Shown here piece by piece: positions 1-9,394 of a stretch of DNA of 64,000 bases. The notes under the pieces were generated by a model, which searched no databases, had not been told where the DNA came from, and saw only the letters and a program-made list of their open reading frames with translations. A program made the translations under genes and the position numbers. Position 1 is the stretch's first letter. Each line of letters begins with the position of its first letter. Origin of the DNA: Cytobacillus firmus (lineage in GTDB: Bacteria > Bacillota > Bacilli > Bacillales > Cytobacillaceae); contig NZ_CP086235.1 of the NCBI RefSeq assembly GCF_023612095.1, positions 207,001 to 271,000 of the forward strand, given 5' to 3'.

Positions 1-1787
1 TGATCATTTACGTTCTTCTCATCCTGGTAGCGATGCAGATTATCGGAGTCTACTTTGTCAGGCAGCTGGAATCGACCTTACAGGAAAATTTCAAAGATGC
101 CATTCAGGAGAGGGTTAATCTTCTCAGCTATTATGTGGAGGAACAGATGACCAAGGTAAGGCTTCCCGATGAGGAGGCCCCTTCCCTCGAGGAAGATATC
201 AGAAGGCTGTTAAGTGATTACAATTCTGCGGATATATCCGAAGTCCGTGTCATTGAAGGAGAATCACTGAGGATTCTTGGCACCTCTGATCCCGATAATC
301 AGGGGGTTGTCGGGGGAAGGTCCACGGATAATCTGATCAAGATGGCCATCGCCACGAAACAGCCGGTGAAAGAGGATTTTGTTGACCAGGGACAGCGGAT
401 ATGGGTTCTCGTCACCCCTATTAAAAATAATAATGGGGAAGTCAATGGAGCCATCTATCTGGTTGCTAAAATAGAAAACATCTATGATCAGATGAGGCAG
501 ATAAATAATATTTTCACATCCGGCATAGCCATTGCATTAGCCATCACAGCAATTCTGGGAATACTCCTTGCCCAGACGGTAACACGCCCGATTTCCGATA
601 TGCGGAAACAGGCGCTGGCCATGGCAAAAGGGAACTTCTCCCGCAAGGTTAAAGTTTATGGATATGACGAAATTGGCCAGCTGGCCATTACGTTTAACAG
701 CTTAACAAAGAAACTTCAGGAAGCGCATGCCACAACGGAAGGCGAACGGCGGAAATTATCCTCTGTTCTTTCCTATATGACCGATGGAGTTATCGCTACC
801 GACCGCAAAGGCCGTGTCATTCTCATTAATGAGCCTGCAGCAAAAATGCTGAATGTTTCACGTGAAACGGTCCTTTCTTCACCGATTGTATCCCTCTTAG
901 GCCTTGAAGAGGATTATACCTTTGAAGAGCTTTTAAATGAGCGGGATTCAGTCATCCTGGATTACAGCACCAAAACGAAAACGCTGATTCTCCGTGCAAA
1001 TTTCTCGGTTATTCAAAAAGAAACCGGTTTTGTGAACGGCTTAATCACCGTTTTGCATGATATCACCGAGCAGGAGAAAATTGATATGGAACGCCGCGAA
1101 TTTGTGGCGAATGTATCACATGAACTCAGAACGCCGCTCACGACGATGAGAAGCTATCTGGAAGCTCTGGCAGATGGCGCCTGGAAAGATGAGGAGATTG
1201 CCCCGAACTTTCTGGATGTCACCCAAAATGAAACAGAGCGGATGATCCGCCTGGTTAATGACCTGCTGCAGCTTTCCAAAATGGACAGCAAGGATTACCG
1301 TTTAAGCAAGGACTGGATTGATTTCATTTTCTTCTATAATAGAATTATAGACCGTTTTGAAATGACGAAGCAGCAGAATGTTTCGTTTGAAAGAAGGCTT
1401 CCGGACCATTCGGCTTTTGTGGAAATCGATAAGGACAAGCTCACACAGGTACTGGACAACATCATCTCCAATGCACTGAAATACTCTCCGGAAGGCGGAA
1501 AGGTGACGTTTGGCATTGAGGAAAAAGATGAATTCATTATCGTCAGCGTTTCTGACCAGGGTGTGGGAATACCAAAAGAAAATATTGAGCAGATTTTTGA
1601 GCGTTTTTACCGGGTGGATAAAGCCCGCACAAGAAAGCTTGGCGGAACAGGCCTCGGTTTGGCCATTGCGAAAGAAATGGTGGAGGCTCATGGCGGGAAA
1701 ATTTGGGCAGCGAGTACAGAAGGGAAAGGGACAACGATTTCATTCAGCCTTCCATATGTTCGCTCGGAAGAGGATGATTGGGAATGA
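1..1787 (+). CDS. walK: Sensor histidine kinase WalK (YycG), 5' end cut by the window
   Basis: Membrane kinase of the essential WalRK system that controls cell-wall metabolism. The reading frame is open from base 3, so only about the first dozen codons are missing. Order seen: end of TM1, extracytoplasmic sensor region, TM2 (about residues 165-185 of the visible part), HAMP, cytoplasmic PAS, HisKA with the phospho-acceptor motif SHELRTP, and HATPase with NALKYSPEGG, DQGVGIP and GGTGLGLA. It overlaps walH by 4 bases, as expected for the conserved operon. A parS-like sequence lies inside the coding region at 854-869. Identification rests on domain order plus the walH-walI-walJ-htrC context. Confidence 0.97.
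   Translation, partial: IIYVLLILVAMQIIGVYFVRQLESTLQENFKDAIQERVNLLSYYVEEQMTKVRLPDEEAPSLEEDIRRLLSDYNSADISEVRVIEGESLRILGTSDPDNQGVVGGRSTDNLIKMAIATKQPVKEDFVDQGQRIWVLVTPIKNNNGEVNGAIYLVAKIENIYDQMRQINNIFTSGIAIALAITAILGILLAQTVTRPISDMRKQALAMAKGNFSRKVKVYGYDEIGQLAITFNSLTKKLQEAHATTEGERRKLSSVLSYMTDGVIATDRKGRVILINEPAAKMLNVSRETVLSSPIVSLLGLEEDYTFEELLNERDSVILDYSTKTKTLILRANFSVIQKETGFVNGLITVLHDITEQEKIDMERREFVANVSHELRTPLTTMRSYLEALADGAWKDEEIAPNFLDVTQNETERMIRLVNDLLQLSKMDSKDYRLSKDWIDFIFFYNRIIDRFEMTKQQNVSFERRLPDHSAFVEIDKDKLTQVLDNIISNALKYSPEGGKVTFGIEEKDEFIIVSVSDQGVGIPKENIEQIFERFYRVDKARTRKLGGTGLGLAIAKEMVEAHGGKIWAASTEGKGTTISFSLPYVRSEEDDWE
854..869. promoter_or_regulatory. parS-like ParB (Spo0J) binding site within walK
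   Basis: The sequence TGTTTCACGTGAAACG matches the bacterial parS consensus TGTTTCACGTGAAACA at 15 of 16 positions. B. subtilis is known to carry one of its origin-proximal parS sites inside yycG (walK), so the position is conserved as well as the sequence. Confidence 0.85.
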
Positions 1788-3124
1788 AATATGAAAATAT
1801 AAAATCCATCATACTGACCATTCTAGTCGTGACAAGTGTCCTCCTGACCTGGAATCTCTGGACCTACCAGCCGGCTTTTGAGCGAATTGAAAAAGAAGCA
1901 AACACCATTCAGGAAGTGACAATCGCCGAGAAAAAAGAAGTAAATCAGATTGTAAGACCGGACACCCTCTTATTCCATCTCAATGAAAAACAAACCTTCG
2001 GCACGGCCAGTCCCGGTGAGATTGATAAGGTTATAAACGAAATCAGCGATTGGAACTTTGCTGACTTTGAAAATATCAAAGAGGAAGCAGACATCCTTCC
2101 ATCGTTTGTTCATAATGAAGGAAAAGCGGTTCTGGCATTTCCGGATTCTGTTCCGATTGACTTATATAAATCCGTCATTAAAATTGGCGATAAAAATCTC
2201 ACTGATTTTCAATTTGATCATATTGTCATTGATACCAGGCAAACGGGTAAAAAGGAAGGAATTGTTGATTTTGTCTCATTGGATAACCGGCAGATTTATC
2301 GAAGCCATGTGCCTGTTTCCTTTATTCAGAATTTCAAGAGCCAATACTTCAATCTGTCGGAATATAACCCGGAATACAGAGCCTATCTTGCTTATAAGCC
2401 ATCTGATAAAAGAACCATCTACCTGCCCGCACAGGATACCAAAATGCCAAGATATCAATATCTCGAGAAAAAATTGGACTCTGAACAATACAAAAATGCC
2501 TTGTTCAGTGATCCGGGTGTCGTGCAGAAAAGCTTTCAGCAATCAGAGGATGAATATAATGATACCTTAAGCCTGCTGAGGGTGAATTCTGATAAAAATA
2601 CCCTTCGTTATATTAAACCGGCAGCCGGGGATAATCCGGCATTTCCGTCAGGCGACCTCCTGAAAAGGAGCATTGATTACATTAACGGACATTCGGGATG
2701 GACAGATAATTATCAATTCGCCGAAATAGATGAAGTGAACCATCGGGTTGTATTCCGGATGTATGAATCTTCGGGCTATCCTATTTTCAGCGATGATCCG
2801 AAACTGTCTGAGATCCGCCAGATTTGGGGGCAAAATGAAATTTATGAGTATGTTCGAAGCAGCTTCCAGCTTGGACTGAGTACGGAAACGCCAACAGAAG
2901 TATCTCTCAGTTCCGGAAATCGCGTAATGGAGTACCTGTTGGCCCTTGAGGGATTCGATCCGGAATTGCTGGAGGATGTAAGACTGGGGTATCAGATGAT
3001 GCTGGTCAAGGAAGCGCAGACCACCTTTATCCGTCTGGAGCCTTCCTGGTTTTACCGTTATGAAGGAACGTGGAAGAGCATTTCGCTTGATGAGACAGGG
3101 GGCATGAATAATGGATTGGAGTAA
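1784..3124 (+). CDS. walH: WalRK regulator WalH (YycH)
   Basis: Membrane-anchored extracytoplasmic protein that works with WalI to modulate WalK. A single N-terminal membrane segment (about residues 5-24) is followed by a large, mainly polar domain; about 446 aa is the family length. I chose the ATG at 1784, which overlaps the walK stop and follows AGAGGATG, over the TTG two codons earlier. It overlaps walI by 14 bases, indicating translational coupling. Recognised by position and by the N-terminal anchor plus YycH-type domain. Confidence 0.93.
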   Translation: MKYENIKSIILTILVVTSVLLTWNLWTYQPAFERIEKEANTIQEVTIAEKKEVNQIVRPDTLLFHLNEKQTFGTASPGEIDKVINEISDWNFADFENIKEEADILPSFVHNEGKAVLAFPDSVPIDLYKSVIKIGDKNLTDFQFDHIVIDTRQTGKKEGIVDFVSLDNRQIYRSHVPVSFIQNFKSQYFNLSEYNPEYRAYLAYKPSDKRTIYLPAQDTKMPRYQYLEKKLDSEQYKNALFSDPGVVQKSFQQSEDEYNDTLSLLRVNSDKNTLRYIKPAAGDNPAFPSGDLLKRSIDYINGHSGWTDNYQFAEIDEVNHRVVFRMYESSGYPIFSDDPKLSEIRQIWGQNEIYEYVRSSFQLGLSTETPTEVSLSSGNRVMEYLLALEGFDPELLEDVRLGYQMMLVKEAQTTFIRLEPSWFYRYEGTWKSISLDETGGMNNGLE

Positions 3125-3923
3125 GATTAAAACAATCTTTATTTTAACCTTCCTGGTGCTGGATATTTACTTGATGTACGAGTTTTTCAAATTAAAGGAA
3201 GCCAGTGAATTTGAACCGGTCGCCCAGGCATCCCTGGAAAAACAGCTTAAGAGTGCCGAAATCACATTTGAGTCACCGCTTCCGAAAAGCAACCCGAAAG
3301 ACCGTTACTTGAGGGCTAAGCCGGTGGAATTTGATATTGAAGAGCTTGAGGACCTGAAAGAAACAAAGCTTGAAGGCCAGGAGATTACGATTTCAGAAGG
3401 AACCACCCTGAACTCAGTTCTGGATGAGCCGATCAAGATCAGTGACAAGTTCAGTCCATCCGAATTATCCGCTTTTATCAAAAACAGGGTGTTATTCGGG
3501 GATCAGTACCGCTTCTGGGACAAGCCCGAAGACAGCAATAAAATCACGTATTATCAGGAATTTGAAGACAAGATGTTTTATATGAATTTAAATGGCGAGC
3601 TCACATTTTATTTAAATGATGAAAATGAAATCGTCTCTTACAAGCAGACACTTCTGGAAAAGATTGAATCGAAGGAAGAGAGCGAAAAAGTCATTCAGCC
3701 GATCAAGGCTGTCGAGACCCTTTACAAGAATGGCTCGCTTCTGCCTAAATCAAAAATCACAAATGTAGAGTTGGGTTATTTTACCTTCGTGCATTTGAGC
3801 TCTTCACAATTATTGACGCCTGCCTGGCGATTTGTCATTAATGGCGAGGAGAATTTATTTGTGGATGCCTTTGAGGGCAAAATTATTCAGCTTAGCAACG
3901 AAGAGAAAAAAATAGTGGAGTGA
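3111..3923 (+). CDS. walI: WalRK regulator WalI (YycI)
   Basis: Partner of WalH in the membrane complex that tunes WalK. It has one N-terminal membrane segment (about residues 6-24) and an extracytoplasmic domain ending in a YycI-like region ([19 protein letters not shown]). 270 aa is the usual size. The gene starts inside the end of walH and is followed after 7 bases by walJ, so all four wal genes form one transcription unit. Confidence 0.93.
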   Translation: MDWSKIKTIFILTFLVLDIYLMYEFFKLKEASEFEPVAQASLEKQLKSAEITFESPLPKSNPKDRYLRAKPVEFDIEELEDLKETKLEGQEITISEGTTLNSVLDEPIKISDKFSPSELSAFIKNRVLFGDQYRFWDKPEDSNKITYYQEFEDKMFYMNLNGELTFYLNDENEIVSYKQTLLEKIESKEESEKVIQPIKAVETLYKNGSLLPKSKITNVELGYFTFVHLSSSQLLTPAWRFVINGEENLFVDAFEGKIIQLSNEEKKIVE

Positions 3924-3930
3924 GGAAAAC

Positions 3931-4725
3931 ATGTCTTTACAATTCAGCGTTCTTGCGAGCGGCAGTACGGGGAATGCGATCTTTGTCGAGACGGAGGGAC
4001 ATTCCTTTCTGGTAGATGCCGGTTTAAGCGGGAAGCAAATGGAAGGATTATTTCAGCATATTGGCCGGGACATCAGCAAGCTTTCAGGCATACTGGTGAC
4101 CCATGAGCATAGCGACCATATCAAGGGGGTCGGGATTCTTGCCCGGAAGTATAAGCTACCGATCTATGCCAATGAAAAAACGTGGCTGGCCATGGACGGA
4201 CTGATTGGGCAAGTGCCGGTTGACCAGAAGTTTCATTTTGATATGGAAGCCGTGAAAACATTCGGATCCCTGGATATTCAATCCTTCGGTGTGTCCCATG
4301 ATGCAGCCGACCCAATGTTTTATGTGTTCCATGATAACGGGAAAAAGCTTGTACTGATTACCGATACAGGCTACGTCAGCGACCGCATGAAAGGCCTGAT
4401 TTCTAATGCAGAGGCTTACGTCTTTGAAAGCAATCATGATGTCCAGATGCTTCGCATGGGCCGCTATCCGTGGAATATTAAAAGAAGGATCTTAAGCGAT
4501 GTCGGCCATGTATCCAATGAGGATGCAGCGCTGGCGATGAGTGAAGTGGCCGGCGACCGGACGAAGAGCTTTTATCTTGCCCATTTAAGCCAGGATAACA
4601 ATATTAAGGATCTGGCGAGAATGTCTGTCGCCCAGACATTGGAAAGCCGCGGAATCATTGTCGGCGAACAATTCGACCTTTTGGATACCGATCCGAAGGT
4701 CCCGACGATTTTAACAGCTGTTTAA
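3931..4725 (+). CDS. walJ: Metallo-beta-lactamase-fold hydrolase WalJ (YycJ)
   Basis: Cytoplasmic MBL-fold protein; the family is a 5'-3' exonuclease linked to DNA repair and to the WalRK operon. The metal motif THEHSDH lies near residue 55, with a further conserved histidine and aspartate (VSHDA near residue 120, ITDTGY near residue 145) and LAHLSQDNN towards the C-terminus. 264 aa is full length. It starts after GTGAGGAAAAC, 7 bases beyond walI, and is followed by a strong terminator. Confidence 0.93.
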   Translation: MSLQFSVLASGSTGNAIFVETEGHSFLVDAGLSGKQMEGLFQHIGRDISKLSGILVTHEHSDHIKGVGILARKYKLPIYANEKTWLAMDGLIGQVPVDQKFHFDMEAVKTFGSLDIQSFGVSHDAADPMFYVFHDNGKKLVLITDTGYVSDRMKGLISNAEAYVFESNHDVQMLRMGRYPWNIKRRILSDVGHVSNEDAALAMSEVAGDRTKSFYLAHLSQDNNIKDLARMSVAQTLESRGIIVGEQFDLLDTDPKVPTILTAV

Positions 4726-4730
4726 ACATA

Positions 4731-4780
4731 AGAGGAATACACAGAGAGACAGCTGTCTTTCGTGTATTCCTCTTTTTCTT
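4731..4780 (+). terminator. Intrinsic terminator after walJ
   Basis: A 12-bp stem (AGAGGAATACAC pairing with GTGTATTCCTCT) is followed by a T-rich tract. It closes the wal operon ahead of the separately promoted htrC. Confidence 0.9.
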
Positions 4781-4840
4781 TTTGAGGAAATTTTACTAAA
4801 GTATGAACAAAGTCGTAAGATTGCGTCAGCGAATGCGTTT

Positions 4841-4872
4841 TTGTTAGATTTCTAAAAACAGAAGAGTATAAT
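4841..4872 (+). promoter_or_regulatory. Probable promoter of htrC
   Basis: A perfect TATAAT at 4867-4872 has a weak -35 candidate TTGTTA at 4841, with a spacer longer than ideal (20 bp). It lies in the only intergenic space between the walJ terminator and htrC. Confidence 0.45.
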
Positions 4873-4957
4873 ATTGGGTATAAAGGAAGACTAAGTTCTA
4901 GCATTCATATTAAAAACAGCCGTTTTTTTTGCAAAAGAAAGAAAGGATGGGTGCAGT

Positions 4958-6187
4958 TTGGGCTATTATGATCAAGATCATCAGAACCGTTATAAAGGGC
5001 AAAAAGGCAACAAGGGCGGATACTTTCTGGCCAGCCTTGTTGGCATCATACTGGGGGCCATCCTGGTCGTGGTTGCAGTCCCAAAGCTTGCTGACTACGA
5101 CGTGCTCCCTTATACGGTTGAACCGGATGAAAAGCTGCAGGATGAAGCAGCGGGAGACAACAATAATGCCAGGACTCAGAATGTCTCAGTCGATGTGACA
5201 ACCGATGTAACCAAGGCGGTCGACAAAGCCGGGGATGCAGTTGTAAGCATTACGAACATCCAGACAGCCGGCTTCTGGTCGAATGAAGGAAATAAAGGAG
5301 GCGGACAGCCGGCCGGCACAGGTTCAGGCGTTATTTATAAGAAGGAAGGAAATACAGCCTTCATCGTCACAAACCACCATGTGGTCGAAGGTGCTCAGGA
5401 ATTGGAAGTAAGCCTGGAGGATGGCACCAAGCTGCCGGCAAGACTGGTAGGCAGCGATATTTGGACAGATCTTGCCGTGCTTGAAGTAGAAGCAAAGGAA
5501 ATCAAAACGGTAGCCGAATTCGGCGATTCAGACAAGCTGAAGCCAGGCGAGCCCGTCATTGCCATCGGAAACCCTCTCGGCCAGTTCTCCGGCTCAGTCA
5601 CACAGGGAATCATCTCTGGACTGGAGCGTGCCATACCGGTTGATATTGACCAGAATGGAACAGTAGACTGGCAGGCAGAGGTTCTGCAGACAGATGCCGC
5701 GATCAACCCGGGTAACAGCGGCGGGGCACTGGTGAATATCAGCGGCCAGCTCATCGGCATCAACTCCATGAAAATCGCAGAGAGTGCTGTAGAAGGAATC
5801 GGATTGGCGATTCCGATTAACTACGCAAGACCAGTCATTGATGACCTCGAAAAGTTCGGAGAAGTAAAACGTCCATATATGGGCGTTCAGCTGGCATCAG
5901 TCAATGAAATTCCTGGCTACTACCAGCAGGAGGCACTGAAACTGCCGAAGGATGTAAAATCAGGTGTGGCCATCACATCTGTAGAACCGAACTCTCCAGC
6001 AGCACAGGCGGGACTGAAGGAAATGGATGTCATTGTCGAGATGGATGGACAGGAAATCAAAGACATCATCGAACTGCGCCAGCATCTCTATACGAAGAAA
6101 TCAGTGGGTGACCAGATGAAGATTAAGTTTTACCGCGACGGCAAAACCCAGGAAGTAACGATGAAGCTGAGCGGCGAGACATTTTAA
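4958..6187 (+). CDS. htrC: HtrA-like serine protease (HtrC/YyxA)
   Basis: Membrane-anchored trypsin-like quality-control protease. One N-terminal membrane segment (about residues 25-45) leads to the protease domain with the catalytic triad visible as His in TNHHVVEG, Asp in WTDLAVLEV and Ser in NPGNSGGAL. A C-terminal PDZ domain follows (about residues 310-400). The start is a TTG preceded by AAAGGATGG. 409 aa is the usual length, and the place between walJ and rlmH is the conserved Bacillus position of htrC (yyxA). Confidence 0.93.
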   Translation: MGYYDQDHQNRYKGQKGNKGGYFLASLVGIILGAILVVVAVPKLADYDVLPYTVEPDEKLQDEAAGDNNNARTQNVSVDVTTDVTKAVDKAGDAVVSITNIQTAGFWSNEGNKGGGQPAGTGSGVIYKKEGNTAFIVTNHHVVEGAQELEVSLEDGTKLPARLVGSDIWTDLAVLEVEAKEIKTVAEFGDSDKLKPGEPVIAIGNPLGQFSGSVTQGIISGLERAIPVDIDQNGTVDWQAEVLQTDAAINPGNSGGALVNISGQLIGINSMKIAESAVEGIGLAIPINYARPVIDDLEKFGEVKRPYMGVQLASVNEIPGYYQQEALKLPKDVKSGVAITSVEPNSPAAQAGLKEMDVIVEMDGQEIKDIIELRQHLYTKKSVGDQMKIKFYRDGKTQEVTMKLSGETF

Positions 6188-6191
6188 TGAA

Positions 6192-6226
6192 ATGGGAAAG
6201 CGATAATCGCTTTCCTGTTTTTTATT
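6192..6226 (+). terminator. Intrinsic terminator after htrC
   Basis: A GGAAAGCGATAATCGCTTTCC hairpin-like sequence is directly followed by a T-rich run, just past the htrC stop. Confidence 0.85.
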
Positions 6227-6243
6227 GTTTTGTTAGTATGAGA

Positions 6244-6287
6244 TGTGGATAACTTAAATACATAACCGAAAATTAAAATTATCCACA
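6244..6287. promoter_or_regulatory. Pair of DnaA boxes
   Basis: TGTGGATAA at 6244-6252 and TTATCCACA at 6279-6287 are two perfect consensus DnaA boxes in opposite orientation, between htrC and the yyzF-like gene. Confidence 0.6.
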
Positions 6288-6334
6288 ATTCGGATAAAAA
6301 AACAGGCGGCCGGCCTAAAAAGGAGTTAGCTGAA

Positions 6335-6496
6335 ATGATTTACTGCTGTGACGAACACGTTGATCTGGCAATAGATATAGTGGTGGACGAGTACGAAACA
6401 TTCCCGCAATTAACAAAACTTGAAGGTGATAAAAAGTTATCAACAACCTGTGAATATTGTCAAAATAACGCAATATATGTTGTAGCGAACGAATGA
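6335..6496 (+). CDS. CxxH/CxxC small protein (YyzF-like)
   Basis: A 53-aa protein with CCDEH near the N-terminus and CEYC near residue 41, a likely metal-binding pair. It matches the CxxH/CxxC (YyzF) family, which in Bacillus sits between htrC and rlmH, exactly as here. The ATG follows AAGGAG with good spacing. Function is unknown; identification rests on the cysteine pattern, size and conserved position. Confidence 0.8.
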   Translation: MIYCCDEHVDLAIDIVVDEYETFPQLTKLEGDKKLSTTCEYCQNNAIYVVANE

Positions 6497-6508
6497 TCCC
6501 ATACAACA

Positions 6509-6551
6509 TGTGGATGAAAAATGTGGACATGTGGATAACTTCTGTGGATAT
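6509..6551. promoter_or_regulatory. Cluster of DnaA-box-like sequences before rlmH
   Basis: Four TGTGGA-starting 9-mers occur in 43 bases: TGTGGATGA (6509), TGTGGACAT (6522), the perfect TGTGGATAA (6530) and TGTGGATAT (6543). Either origin-proximal DnaA binding or DnaA-linked control of rlmH is possible. Confidence 0.5.
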
Positions 6552-6576
6552 CTTGTTTGTAAAGTGAGGACATGCT

Positions 6577-7056
6577 GTGAATATCTCAATTATTACGGTC
6601 GGAAAGCTAAAAGAAAAGTACCTGAAGCAAGGAATTGACGAATACCTGAAAAGACTGTCGGCCTACGCCAAAATGGACATCATTGAAGTCCCCGACGAAA
6701 AAGCCCCCGAAGAACTAAGCGAAACGGAAATGATGCAGGTCAAGCAAAAAGAAGGCGAGCGGATCCTGGCGAAGATCCATCCGGATGCCCATGTCATTGC
6801 ATTGGCGATCGAAGGGAAGATGAAATCGTCAGAAGAACTCGCGGATACTCTTGATAAACTGGCTACATACGGAAAGAGCAAGATTGCGTTTGTCATAGGT
6901 GGATCTCTTGGGTTGAGCCAGGAGGTTTTGCAGCGGGCGGATGAGAAGCTGTCTTTTTCGAAGATGACGTTTCCGCATCAGTTGATGAAGCTGATCTTGC
7001 TGGAGCAGGTTTATCGGGCTTTTCGGATTAATCGGGGGGAACCGTATCATAAGTGA
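6577..7056 (+). CDS. rlmH: 23S rRNA (pseudouridine1915-N3)-methyltransferase RlmH
   Basis: SPOUT-family methyltransferase that modifies pseudouridine 1915 in helix 69 of 23S rRNA using S-adenosylmethionine. The knot region shows [10 protein letters not shown], and the conserved C-terminus [20 protein letters not shown] is present. 159 aa is full length. The start is GTG after GTGAGGACATGCT. The last six codons are the attachment core of the element that follows; the integration leaves the protein sequence complete. Confidence 0.97.
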   Translation: MNISIITVGKLKEKYLKQGIDEYLKRLSAYAKMDIIEVPDEKAPEELSETEMMQVKQKEGERILAKIHPDAHVIALAIEGKMKSSEELADTLDKLATYGKSKIAFVIGGSLGLSQEVLQRADEKLSFSKMTFPHQLMKLILLEQVYRAFRINRGEPYHK

Positions 7057-8724
7057 GGGTAAAATAGAAAGGGACTTCAACGTGTCCCTTATCTCTTTAT
7101 CTGTTGAATTTTGTTTGTCCAAAGCTGATAAATCAACACTTTTATCATGAGCATAGCTTCCCATCTTTCTTATGAGGTCTTTTGACTTTTTTTTTACACC
7201 AACTGGGGTGAAATCAAAGTGAAGGTGAATTTTGGTTATTTGCCTTCCTTTTCTCGGAGATGGAGCCGCAGGAGTAATTTCTATTTCTTTAATAATCATC
7301 CGAAGGAGTTCTTTCTTTTCTTCACTATCTGCCTGATCTAATATGCTATCTAGATTTCTGACAAAGTGAAGCAGAGCCATTAAGTCGATTGGTTTACTTG
7401 TTGTATTTGCTAGCTTTTCTTCGGTGTCTTCTAGTTGCTGTTGGTATGAAAGTTTTGCTTGTTGCTGCTCTTTTAGTTTTTCAGTGAACATAGGCAATAG
7501 TTCAGGGTCTTTCATTAAGCTATCAGTAATATTAGCAATATACTTTTCACTTTTATTTATAGATGCTTCCAGGCGTTTCTTTTCATTCAATAGTGGTTCT
7601 TTAGCGTGCTCTCTTTCCTTATTCATTTTTTGAACTAATCGTTGGAGGAATTGAGACTCTGTGACAATACGTTTGAACTCTTGAAGAACCTGGCGCTCTG
7701 CGACATCTGCATTAATGCTATTGGAAGAGCATTCTGATGCTCCTTTATTATGAAAGGTACCGCATTTATAATATCGGTATGTTTTATTCGCACTTTTAGA
7801 TTTTCCTGCTACCATTCCAGCACCGCACTGTGGGCAGCGAATAAGTTTCGTAAGGATATAAGGTTGGTCTGATTGCACAGCTTTATATGAACGTGCAGAA
7901 CGCTTCTGCTGTACCCTTTCCCATAAGTCTTCAGAAATGATAGCTTCATGTTCACCGTCAACTATAATAGGCTCTTTGTTTTTACCCGACCGCCTCTTTT
8001 CCGACCAATTCTCATGTTGATTAAAGCGAATTTTCCCGATATAAACTGGATTATCCAAGATCACTTTCAATGTGCCGATAGAGAAGACGTTTCCTCTCTT
8101 TGTGGTGTACCCCTTGCGATTCACGATACCTACCATCTTTTTGTAACCGAATCCTTGGTCAGCATAAGCAAATATTTCTTTTACAATTTCGGCTTCCTCT
8201 TCATTAACCAATAGCTTCTTTTCTTTTGCGTCATATCCAAAACATTGTCCGCCATTCCATTTTCCTTCCTTAGCTCTTTGTGTCATCCCCATTTTTACCC
8301 GTCCTACAATTTGATCTCTCTCCATTTCAGCCAATGAGCTTAATACCGTATAAAACATCTTTCCATGTGGAGTCGTGGTGTCTATGTTTTCTGACAAACT
8401 TATGAGTTGCACGCCATGGCTACCTAAAGTTTCTACAATTTCGAGTGAATCCCGTGTTTTTCTAGCTAATCTGTCCAGCTTGTAAACAACGACTGCTTCA
8501 AATTTCTTTTGTTTGGCATCCTCTAATAAGCGCATCATTTGAGGGCGGCCATCTATACTCTTTCCGCTTTTTCCTTCATCGATATACTCCGAAATGATTG
8601 TCAGGTTATGTTTCTCTGCATACGAGCTTAATAAGTCCTTCTGGGCTTTAATACTATAGCCCTCAGTGGCTTGTTCTTCTGTACTAACACGTGCATAGAT
8701 TACTGCATCTATCTTTTTTATCAT
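6829..8724 (-). CDS. Large serine recombinase of the SCC-like element
   Basis: Site-specific recombinase for integration and excision. Seen: an N-terminal resolvase domain with the catalytic serine in YARVSTEEQ and the arginine motif DRLARKTRD near residue 70; a recombinase domain (about residues 160-270); a zinc ribbon with CPQCG near residue 300 and [12 protein letters not shown] after it; a coiled coil (about 360-440). Residues 557-562 are encoded by the attachment core and the last 69 residues by the antisense strand of rlmH. In the excised circle the frame would instead stop after about 570 residues. The ATG follows GGAGGGTATTG. Size and single-gene layout resemble CcrC; family assignment below large serine recombinase is open. 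Confidence 0.92.
   Translation of the reverse strand: MIKKIDAVIYARVSTEEQATEGYSIKAQKDLLSSYAEKHNLTIISEYIDEGKSGKSIDGRPQMMRLLEDAKQKKFEAVVVYKLDRLARKTRDSLEIVETLGSHGVQLISLSENIDTTTPHGKMFYTVLSSLAEMERDQIVGRVKMGMTQRAKEGKWNGGQCFGYDAKEKKLLVNEEEAEIVKEIFAYADQGFGYKKMVGIVNRKGYTTKRGNVFSIGTLKVILDNPVYIGKIRFNQHENWSEKRRSGKNKEPIIVDGEHEAIISEDLWERVQQKRSARSYKAVQSDQPYILTKLIRCPQCGAGMVAGKSKSANKTYRYYKCGTFHNKGASECSSNSINADVAERQVLQEFKRIVTESQFLQRLVQKMNKEREHAKEPLLNEKKRLEASINKSEKYIANITDSLMKDPELLPMFTEKLKEQQQAKLSYQQQLEDTEEKLANTTSKPIDLMALLHFVRNLDSILDQADSEEKKELLRMIIKEIEITPAAPSPRKGRQITKIHLHFDFTPVGVKKKSKDLIRKMGSYAHDKSVDLSALDKQNSTDKEIRDTLKSLSILPSLMIRFPPINPKSPINLLQQDQLHQLMRKRHLRKRQLLIRPLQNLLAQPKRSTYDKRNLALSVCSQFIKSIREFF
7039..7056 (+). 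repeat. Left attachment site (attL core) at the end of rlmH
   Basis: GAACCGTATCATAAGTGA, the last six rlmH codons, recurs exactly at 15111-15128. It closely resembles the SCC core at the end of staphylococcal rlmH, where the codons read E-A-Y-H-K-stop. Confidence 0.9.
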
Positions 8725-8782
8725 TTTTCAATACCCTCCTATATAAAAATGGAAGCGGCTATTGCCGCTTCATTAGAGTAAT

Positions 8783-9160
8783 TTAAAAAGGTGCTTTATG
8801 GGCTTTAAGTTGTTGAATGGAAACAATACTTCCATCAGGAAGGTAAGCATGTCTACAGCCATTCACAACATTACGAGGTTCTTCATCACTTAGTTCAGAT
8901 AACCTCCATGGCTTCTCTTTTAACTCTCCATAAACGCCGAAGTAATCAAACTGATAATCCAATAAAGTGGAGTAGTTATTCCCTAAGACTCTTTCAAGAT
9001 AGCGATGTAGTTTATCAATCTCCTGTAAAAGCTGCTCTCTATCCTTTCCTTGAGTGAACCTGACAGTATTAAGTAGAAAAAGGAGATAGTCCATTGAACC
9101 ATCCAAGTCCTCAGTGATTTCTGGTGTTCCCCAATTAGGTAAGTTCAAAGTTAAATCCAT
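8783..9160 (-). CDS. Hypothetical protein in the SCC-like element
   Basis: A 125-aa acidic protein without membrane segments that I do not recognise. It contains a stretch ILNTVRF-like/REQLLQEIDKLHRYLERVLG that is probably helical. AGGAGG precedes the ATG. It lies just upstream of the recombinase gene on the same strand and downstream of two small genes, so the four probably form one leftward transcript. Role unknown; control or assistance of recombination would be a guess. Confidence 0.7.
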   Translation of the reverse strand: MDLTLNLPNWGTPEITEDLDGSMDYLLFLLNTVRFTQGKDREQLLQEIDKLHRYLERVLGNNYSTLLDYQFDYFGVYGELKEKPWRLSELSDEEPRNVVNGCRHAYLPDGSIVSIQQLKAHKAPF

Positions 9161-9229
9161 TCTTTTTTCCTCCTGTTCTCTTCTCTTTCGATTTGATTTT
9201 TTACTCAGCGAATCTGCCTAGAAAAATAG

Positions 9230-9394
9230 CTATCCATCCTTTTCCCTTGCTACCTTTCCTTGTTCCCAATCTTGTATTGCTTTGGACATAAACTGCATGA
9301 CTTGATTTAAGAAAGCCTCCTCATTATTGAGTTTGTTCTTTCGAACAGCTCCATTTACAGGAATTGCATTGTCGGTTGTTTTATTGTCATTCAT
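9230..9394 (-). CDS. Small hypothetical protein coupled to the XRE-type gene
   Basis: A 54-aa polar protein whose ATG overlaps the stop of the preceding XRE-type gene (ATGAATGA arrangement) and follows AGGAGGAATGCGCA. The overlap and the strong ribosome binding site argue that it is really translated. The middle part (LNNEEAFLNQVMQFMSKAIQDW would be amphipathic helix) carries no known motif that I can name. Shorter than 60 residues, so easily missed. Confidence 0.6.
   Translation of the reverse strand: MNDNKTTDNAIPVNGAVRKNKLNNEEAFLNQVMQFMSKAIQDWEQGKVAREKDG

Noticed and set aside
1302..1691. Antisense frames in walK, gdhA, mqo and similar genes
   Set aside because: Shadows of strongly supported genes with no translation signals or recognisable families.
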